The notes under the pieces are model-generated. The model saw nothing but the letters and a program-made list of their open reading frames with translations. It had not been told where the DNA came from and searched no databases. This document shows, piece after piece, positions 58,001 to 64,000 of a stretch of 64,000 nucleotides of DNA. Where the stretch lies: NCBI RefSeq assembly GCF_032118995.1, contig NC_092665.1, positions 14,404,012 to 14,468,011 of the forward strand, given 5' to 3'. This stretch comes from Asterias amurensis. Lineage: Eukaryota; Echinodermata; Asteroidea; Forcipulatida; Asteriidae. Both the position numbers and the translations under genes were made by a program. Position 1 is the first letter of the stretch. The number at the start of each line of letters is the position of its first letter.

Positions 58001-61000
58001 CATTACATGTCTACAAAAGAGCCACAGAGCCTGGACTCCTGCAGGCACGATTTGTACACAGCCTAATGGAATAAATCAGAAAATCTTATATTTTATGGAG
58101 ATTTTACTGTCTAATTTTTATCGACTTTTGATATGATGACAAGGGGTACATCTCAAAACTTGTCCAGCTTTTACTTTCATAATTCTTGGATTTATGTGAA
58201 AATTATTACACAAAATGTCAACTTTCCCATATGTGGGAAAGTTGACATTTTGTGACCTGTGCAGTATTGTGCCTGCCAGAATACTCAAAGAATGTACAAG
58301 GTCACATTGTAAACAAAGTTCACATGGTCTATGGTCCTCAGCAACACCCATATCAACACCGTCATAGCCAAAGCTGTAGCCACCAATTCAATACGGTCAT
58401 GCTTAACCATATTGAATGAGCTGAAGTCTGGTGTCACTTTTATCCTGCAGGGTCAGCTGCATGTATCCATTGAGAGCAATATCAGAGACCTGACTAGCGA
58501 GAAAGCGCTAATAGCGGCCGGCCATAGAGAACTAGCCACCATGACAGAAAGCATACGACAGCAACTTGGTAAGGTCTCGGGGAGAAATTATTAATTATGC
58601 TTTATTCCCATTTTAGTCTGTTTGAATCCTAGTATGAAATATTTTTCTACTTATGGTAAGTTCTGTTACTTGAGATTCTGATTTCTGGATTTTTTTTCAG
58701 ATAATGCAACGCAGCAGCTTCTGAGCCAAGACCAAAACTTAAAGAGAAATCATGAAGATGTTCAACGCGATCTTGCAAGCATACGCATCAAAGCCAAGGA
58801 AGTATGGGACAAGCTAGGTAAGACTTCTTTCTGTAAGAAGTATTGGAAGACTTTGAAATTCACTTCCCAAAGACCTCAAACAAATGCACAACATCATCCT
58901 CTTCCAGCAGAAACTTAAAGACACTGGACACTATTGGTAATTGTCAAAGCCCAGTCTTCGCACTTGGTGTATCTCAACATATATGCATAAAATAACAAAC
59001 CTGTGAAAATTTGAACTCAATTGGTCATCTTAATTGCAAGATAGTAATGACAGAAAAAACACCCTTGTCACACGAAGTTGTGTGCTTTGCTTGATTTCGA
59101 GACCTCAAATTCTAAACCTGAGGTCTCAAAATCAAATTCGTGGAAAATTCGTTCTTTTTCGAAAACTACGTTCCTTCAGAGGGAGTTGTTTCTCAAAATG
59201 TTTTATCAAAAGCTCTCCATTACTCGTTACCAAGTAAGGTTTTATGCTAATAATTATTTTGAGTAATTACCAATAGGGTCCACTGCCTTTAAAACACAGA
59301 TGAAAATGTTCAACTTGATTTCTTCAAGATCAGCTTAGTGTAATGTTTTACAGGAAAAGAAGATGGTTTACAAAATGTTGTAGTATTATTATTGTGATCC
59401 CTTGACTGCTGCTCCCCAGGCTACACAACAGCATACAAAAAATGGTATGGTTTCTGACTGCCACCCTCTAACACAAACTTGGATTGCACTTTCAAAATTA
59501 TTTTAAAATAATTTTGCGTGAATATTTTCTCCTTTTTTTTCCCCAGACGGAGACATGAATCACATCGCTATCCACCAAGAAGAAACATTCCAGTATTACT
59601 CAGAAACTCTTGAAAACCTGAAGAGGATGAACGACACCATTAACTATTTATTAAACCTGGTTAACAAAATGCAAACCGGGATCGATGAAAGGCTGGGCTG
59701 GTTAACTACTCTAGTTGGTGGTTTAGGTGAGTTGTTGATGAGTGTGGTTTCAAGTCCTGCCGTTAATTTCACCAAACTCAATTCCTAACTAAGAATTAAT
59801 CTTAGGACTTAGGATGAGCTAAGTTTCGTATCCAAGTGAAATCAGCCCATCTGGTCCGTTAAGCAAGACACTTAACCATGATTGCTTCGTAAAGTTGGGG
59901 AGTCGGTGCTTCCTTCTGTACTAGCCGGGCCTCTGATGGATGATACCCAAGCCTACATCCGTATGGACCGTAAAGGGGGTAACTCTATTTCAGCCCAAGG
60001 AGTAGGTGGCAACAGCCCCTGGAAGAAAGTTGATTGTAGCCCACACCTTGAAGTGGCCCTCAGGCCTTCATGTTTTGTTTTTTTTGGTTTTTTTTTAACC
60101 TGTCGAGTGTCGTCCAAAATATTTAGGATTTGTCTTTTTCCTACAATCTCACCCCTTGTGTCCAGGTAATAACATGAATGTCATCTCAACCTGTGTGACA
60201 CACGTGGCCTACTTCCTACTCGCCTCTCTCTGTGTGACGTTCCTTCACACACCAGCATTCACCCGCATCGTTCTCCTACTCCTAGTACCCATCAACGCTC
60301 TGTCTAAGATCAGACACGGGGTGGGTCTTGAGTTCTCGGGCCTCACTATTCTCATCACTGGGGTTGCTATCGGTAAGAATAATCTATTCGTGTGATTTAT
60401 CAGGATTTTGTTCTGTTTTTAAGACTTTTTCATTGGTCTTAATGTACCTTCAAGTTTTCTTGAAAGAGACAAACTTGCCGTTACAAATATGAAAGACTTT
60501 GCCTTTGTTTTGACCTGACCTTCAGATGTCTTATTCAAAATGATGTAAAAAGTCTGTGAGCCTCTGCAGTTTGACATTGCTCAACTCTTGTAGCCTTTTT
60601 GAGATATGGCGAACATTATCTTTGACTGTAGGAGTGCACTGTTTGGTTTGGGTGTATTCAGAAAAGTTTAACCAAATCTAACAGTGTCATACATATGTGT
60701 CTACATGTACCATATCTCAAAATGGCTTATTGGCTTTATCTCCATACATAAAGGGAACTGATTTTTTCTGATTTTTGTGTTTATTACCCCTCTCTATTTT
60801 GAGCTACCACTTTCATTTTTTTTAATCTTCATTGGATGTTTAAATCTGAGTTTCACGAAGAGTAAATCCGTTCTTGATGACTTATAATGACTCATTATTT
60901 TCTTTTTAGCAAACTGGATGGTCATAGTCTTCAAGAGTTTTTGGAGTAGTGAAAAACCCTCAATTGGCGCCAAGTCTCCAAGGGAATACGGCCTCAAAAA

Positions 61001-63203
61001 AACAGCCTGTCGTTGCAATCATAAGGGTCCTATATTTGCTCTTCCACCCGCTATCAACAGATCAGTGATAAGGTGAGTAGTGTAGGTCACATCTTCATTG
61101 CTTCAAGGCACTGGACTCTATTGGTAATTACTCAAAATAATTGTAATAATAGATGTTAAATTTGCATCGGGGATAAAGAAGATTAATTTTGGTTTTTACC
61201 CATACACCGATGTGTGTTAGCACTGTATACTCAGTACTTTCCCGAGTCCTGTGAAAAAATATCATAGGCATGTTACTCGGGTGGGATTCGAACCCACGAC
61301 CCTTGCAATTCTAGAGCAGTGTCTTACCAACTAGACTACCGAGGTTGCCCGGCAGCTAGAGGCAGTTCGAATCCTATGTTTTGGCAGCGGGTACCGCAAC
61401 GATATAATAGATGTTAAATAAAAAAATAAAAATAATTGTTAGCATAAAAACTCACTCGACTGGTAACAAGCAATGGAGAGCTGTTGATAATATAAAACAT
61501 TGTGAGAAACAAGTTTTTGAGAAAGAGGTAAATTCTCACTCATATAATAAAAGACTTCGGGCCTTTATCTTGAATTTACAGCAAAGGTCTTGGCGGGTAT
61601 TCAGATGATGATGAAGACTACACATTGCCCTCTGACCTCTCGGCCATAACAGGTGATATGTCTTCATATTCATACAACACTGACATGATGTCCGAGTCTA
61701 GTGGCTTCTCTCAGGACGCCACGATGACCGGTACTGGACTGACCGATCTAGATATGACGTTCGAGAAACCATACTCCATGAAAAAGAGGCAAGTGGAATC
61801 ACACATATTATTTTGTCCTGAAGCTTTTTCTATCGCAGCACGGAGGATGTGGAATCATCTTCCTCGGAACATCTGGCAATCTACGTCATTAACAAAATTC
61901 AAAACTTTGCTTAAATCTCACCTTTTTTTTTGTAAACCTACTGTACGGTGCTATGAGCAACGGCTGTTACAAATTTAAATATTGATTGATTGACTTTCAA
62001 GATCAGCAAGAAAAGATGTAGATGAAGAGTCATGAGAAATAAAGTACAGGAAAGTTTTTTTATTTATTTTTTTGCCTCTAATAAACTTTTGATGCCTTGT
62101 TTTGATTTCATGAAGGGCTTGGTGTCTGAGCAGAGTTTGATGTCACAGTACGAACCTCTATATAGCAGTAACTGGCTGTTTATTTTATTAAGTTGCATTT
62201 TGATGCTTTGTGAAATCAACCCCCAGACTCATGCGGTGCAAGTTGTTAACAAATCTGTAGTTAACCTTTTTTTCCAGAAAGCTCTACTACTTGTTTTATT
62301 GTCAACCAGAGTATATGTATTTGGATCTACTATCAGTTGTGTTTTTATTGTGTACTTGTTATATTTTTAGTAATTATTTCTCTTTTTTTTCCATCAGACT
62401 TTACTCTACTTTTAGTTCTTTTTTTTCTCTTGGGTTGTGTTTTTAGTTTGTTATTTGTTGTTGTATTTATCTTGTGCATAACTATTTGTTTTAATCTAAA
62501 GTACAATCATTCTAATACCAAACGTATTGTTCTCAGTAATTTTTATTGTCAATGAATTCTTATAAATCTTTACAGTTTAAGTCCTTAAACATTTCTTCTT
62601 TTTTTTTTTGGGGGGGGGGGGGTTAGAATGAAACAGGACTAGAAATGAATTGCTTCACATAGCAAGGCCTAAATGTATATAGATTTGAGGGACTAGGAGT
62701 GGAAACAAAAAGTACTAACAGGATACTTTTCTCAACCTACAGCAAAGACAATCGAGACACTCCCTTGATCAGCTCTTCCACAAAGACGCCAATGCCTCTC
62801 TCTGCCTCTGCTATTGCCTTTGGAGAGCTCCGGCATCAAGGAAATCCTGCTAAGAGACACCTTGGCTCGGCCCTGGAGGAGTTACCCCAGGCGACTCCAT
62901 CACCACGGAGACAAAGAGAAGGAACTCCTAACAGTACAAGGTAAATGTCGAACCTGCATGTTGGTATTTTTTGTGCACATCTCTCTCTTATTTGTAAATT
63001 TTAATAAAATTCTATAAAAAAAATAAGTTTTAATTGTTAACAAAATGTGGTAATTTTAAGGTGATATTTTTATTTTTGACAGTTCTAGACCAAGTACACC
63101 TGGAAAGCGACTCTGCAATGGTCTGACAAAAACAGGTCAACCTTGCCGCATGACGTGCTCCCAAGGGTCTGACTATTGTTATCGCCATAACAACAGCAAC
63201 TAA
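55008..63203 (+). CDS. bmb: Brambleberry-like nuclear fusion (karyogamy) membrane protein
   Basis: Twelve exons: 55008-55277, 55809-55937, 56860-57045, 57707-57811, 58451-58568, 58701-58817, 59547-59726, 60166-60372, 60910-61072, 61582-61788, 62743-62940, 63083-63203. The product is 666 residues. Signal peptide 1-19 (MKFILVICVLSVLNWGAKA). The ectodomain has the family block PFEMKSAETRFL, LDTCHHRV, EEELGKLGVALLNCQS, then WNTYHIISDRSRSVCY. A long coiled coil (about 150-365) contains SEKALIAAG. Hydrophobic segments lie in exons 8-9 (about 377-450). The cytoplasmic tail is S/D/P rich and ends in CNGLTKTGQPC ... DYCYRH, a cysteine/histidine motif possibly binding metal. The zebrafish relative acts at the nuclear envelope when pronuclei or karyomeres fuse in the early embryo; Kar5 and GEX1 are distant kin. 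Intron 10 starts with GC, not GT. Exon 1 ends at GTTAGT, a weak donor. Confidence 0.9.
55995..56381 (+). mobile_element. MITE family A copy 8
   Basis: A full-length copy, TTAA at both ends, in Brambleberry intron 2. It is followed by a GGTGCCCTT-type repeat fragment (56395-56535). Confidence 0.9.
57041..57400. repeat. local direct duplication in Brambleberry intron 3
   Basis: 57034-57215 (AGAATCTACAAGTGAGT, ACCAAGGCTTGTT, GGGGAGTTTGACAGG) is repeated at 57243-57415 with changes, including a second copy of the exon 3 splice donor context GAATCTACAAGTGAGT at 57243. The copy is a decoy donor inside the intron. Confidence 0.75.
58209..58254. repeat. 46-base near-perfect palindrome
   Basis: Arms of 21 bases (CACAAAATGTCAACTTTCCCA and inverse, quoted here in 20+1 form: CACAAAATGTCAACTTTCCC then A) are separated by TATG. 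It lies in Brambleberry intron 4. Confidence 0.85.
58915..59292 (-). mobile_element. MITE family A copy 9
   Basis: A complete copy, TTAA to TTAA, in Brambleberry intron 6. Confidence 0.9.
59760..60085 (+). mobile_element. family H half-hairpin followed by SINE S2
   Basis: 59760-59852 has TTAATTTCACCAAACTC and AATTAATCTTAGGAC as in the family H hairpin. 59850-60085 matches the SINE at 47500-47775 (AGCAAGACACTTAACCATGA, GATACCCAAGCCTACATCCG). Both are in Brambleberry intron 7. Confidence 0.65.
61103..61560 (+). mobile_element. MITE family A copy 10, split by a SINE
   Basis: AAGGCACTGGACTCTATTGG to AAATAATTGT, then, after the SINE, TTGTTAGCATAAAAACTCAC to GAGAAAGAGGTAAATTCTCA. The right half of the element is missing. 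It lies in Brambleberry intron 9, ending about 20 bases from exon 10. Confidence 0.75.
61146..61419 (-). mobile_element. SINE family S1, complete, with 16-bp target-site duplication
   Basis: ATAATAGATGTTAAAT at 61146-61161 and 61404-61419 flanks a tRNA-derived SINE. On the minus strand it has an A box (TAGTCTAGTTGG) and a B box (GGTTCGAATCC, 61284-61294 on plus) as in a tRNA gene. The tRNA-like head spans about 61276-61350. Confidence 0.85.
61790..61995 (+). mobile_element. LINE 3' fragment (CR1/L2-like) behind Brambleberry exon 10
   Basis: 61800-61976 encodes AFSIAARRMWNHLPRNIW, then LTKFKTLLKSHLF, the end of a CR1/L2-type reverse transcriptase protein, with its stop at 61976-61978 and an ATTGATTGATTGA tail. 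Translation is in the frame of exon 10, beginning right after the GC donor. Confidence 0.8.
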
Positions 63204-63257
63204 ACTCAGAGAACTGAAGAGTAAGTAAATACAATTAAGAGGATTTCGGTACTTTTT

Positions 63258-63575
63258 GTAACACAAAACACAATGTCCACAGATTGAGTAAATATAATTT
63301 AAACGACTACACCATTTGAAGATAATGATAGTAAATAATGATAGTAGAAAACTTAAAATATTAAGGTGCTGTAGTTTTTGAGAAATTAGTAAAACAATGT
63401 CATGAAAATACGTTTTACATGCTAAAGTAATTTTTGTGGCTTGATTTACTCATTTCTCAAAAATACAGCACCCAAAGCAAGTAATATTTTCAGGGAAGCT
63501 TTCTACCATCAATATTTTCAAACTTTGTGAGTAAAATGTAAATCTGTGGACATTGTGTTTTGTGTCCAACAAAAA
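63258..63575. mobile_element. hairpin element downstream of the Brambleberry stop
   Basis: ACACAAAACACAATGTCCAC and the inverse GTGGACATTGTGTTTTGTGT are the ends. GGTGCTGTAGTTTTTGAGAA and TTCTCAAAAATACAGCACC are inner arms around 63420. It is probably in the 3' UTR or just past it; a donor-like GTAAGT at 63220 could begin a UTR intron. Confidence 0.75.
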
Positions 63576-63752
63576 AAAGGTAACCAGATCCTTTAGGGTG
63601 CCATTGAGCTTGAAATTTATTTTGTGTATAAAAAAAATGTTCATTATGCAATGTAAAGGAAATTAGTTAAACTTTGAGCTTATTATCCGAATGAAATTTG
63701 GTTTAATTTTCTTTTCTTTTTTTGTTGGTCGCTTCTGTATGTGTTTAAACCA

Positions 63753-63949
63753 GGGCCCAGGTTTATAAAGCTGTCTATATCAGCATAAAAAAGGGTGCTT
63801 AGCTTAGCATCATTTTCTGCTAAGCAACAGTCAGTAGAGAACCAGTCACAAAAACTATGGTTCTTTGAATGGTAACTGTTTCTTCTTAGCAGATTTGTCG
63901 CTGCTAAGCAATGTATTTGTGCTAGGAAGCTTTATGAAAAAGGGCCCAG
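63753..63949. mobile_element. TAAGCA hairpin relative
   Basis: GGGCCCAGGTTTATAAAGCT and AGCTTTATGAAAAAGGGCCC are opposed ends. CTGCTAAGCA motifs occur inside. It resembles 14034-14272. Confidence 0.7.
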
Positions 63950-64000
63950 TCTAGAGTTCTTTATCAATGTTTGTATATTTTTTGTAAAATGTTCCTTTGT

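Noticed and set aside
61276-61350. tRNA gene on the minus strand
   Set aside because: It is the head of a SINE with target-site duplications; the acceptor stem is only partly paired.

Overview
The window is animal nuclear DNA, most likely from an echinoderm and perhaps a sea star. Genes are split into short exons with ordinary GT-AG introns, intergenic DNA is AT-rich, and the whole stretch is sprinkled with short inverted-repeat transposons (MITEs), tRNA-derived SINEs and worn LINE 3' ends. The species call is inference from gene content and repeat style; no search was run.

Layout: 1-6150 is repeats with no convincing gene. 6160-13713 (+) is a 13-exon astacin metalloprotease with three ShK domains and a probable GPI-anchor tail. 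13714-16838 is repeats. 16839-20201 (+) is a 4-exon SAM-dependent methyltransferase of the Rv2258c-like type. 22996-27876 (-) is a long open frame for a Polinton/virus-like family B DNA polymerase, with two small exon-like segments upstream reaching 31635; a 2.2-kb TTAA-ended element lies between them. 31700-37000 is a dense cluster of hairpin elements plus one good core promoter (33886-33961). 37042-44418 (+) is a rhodopsin-type GPCR in five exons with an exceptionally long cytoplasmic tail of nearly 1,200 residues. 46219-54252 (-) is an 11-exon class I (iron-sulfur) fumarate hydratase with a likely mitochondrial leader. 55008-63203 (+) is a 12-exon Brambleberry-like nuclear fusion protein, arranged head to head with the fumarase across a CCAAT-bearing intergenic region.

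The genes do not form one pathway. All five host gene models were assembled by eye from splice sites whose phases agree at every junction, and each total coding length is a multiple of three (astacin 478 aa, methyltransferase 359 aa, GPCR 1,524 aa, fumarase 575 aa, Brambleberry 666 aa). The strongest unusual signals are: the giant GPCR tail with an in-frame 33-base duplication at the ICL3/TM6 edge; a GC-AG intron in the Brambleberry gene with a LINE tail immediately behind the donor; several unrelated MITE families that all end in TTAA-AG and sit side by side sharing one TTAA; a hairpin-unit minisatellite that runs right up to a fumarase splice donor; and the intact polymerase frame.
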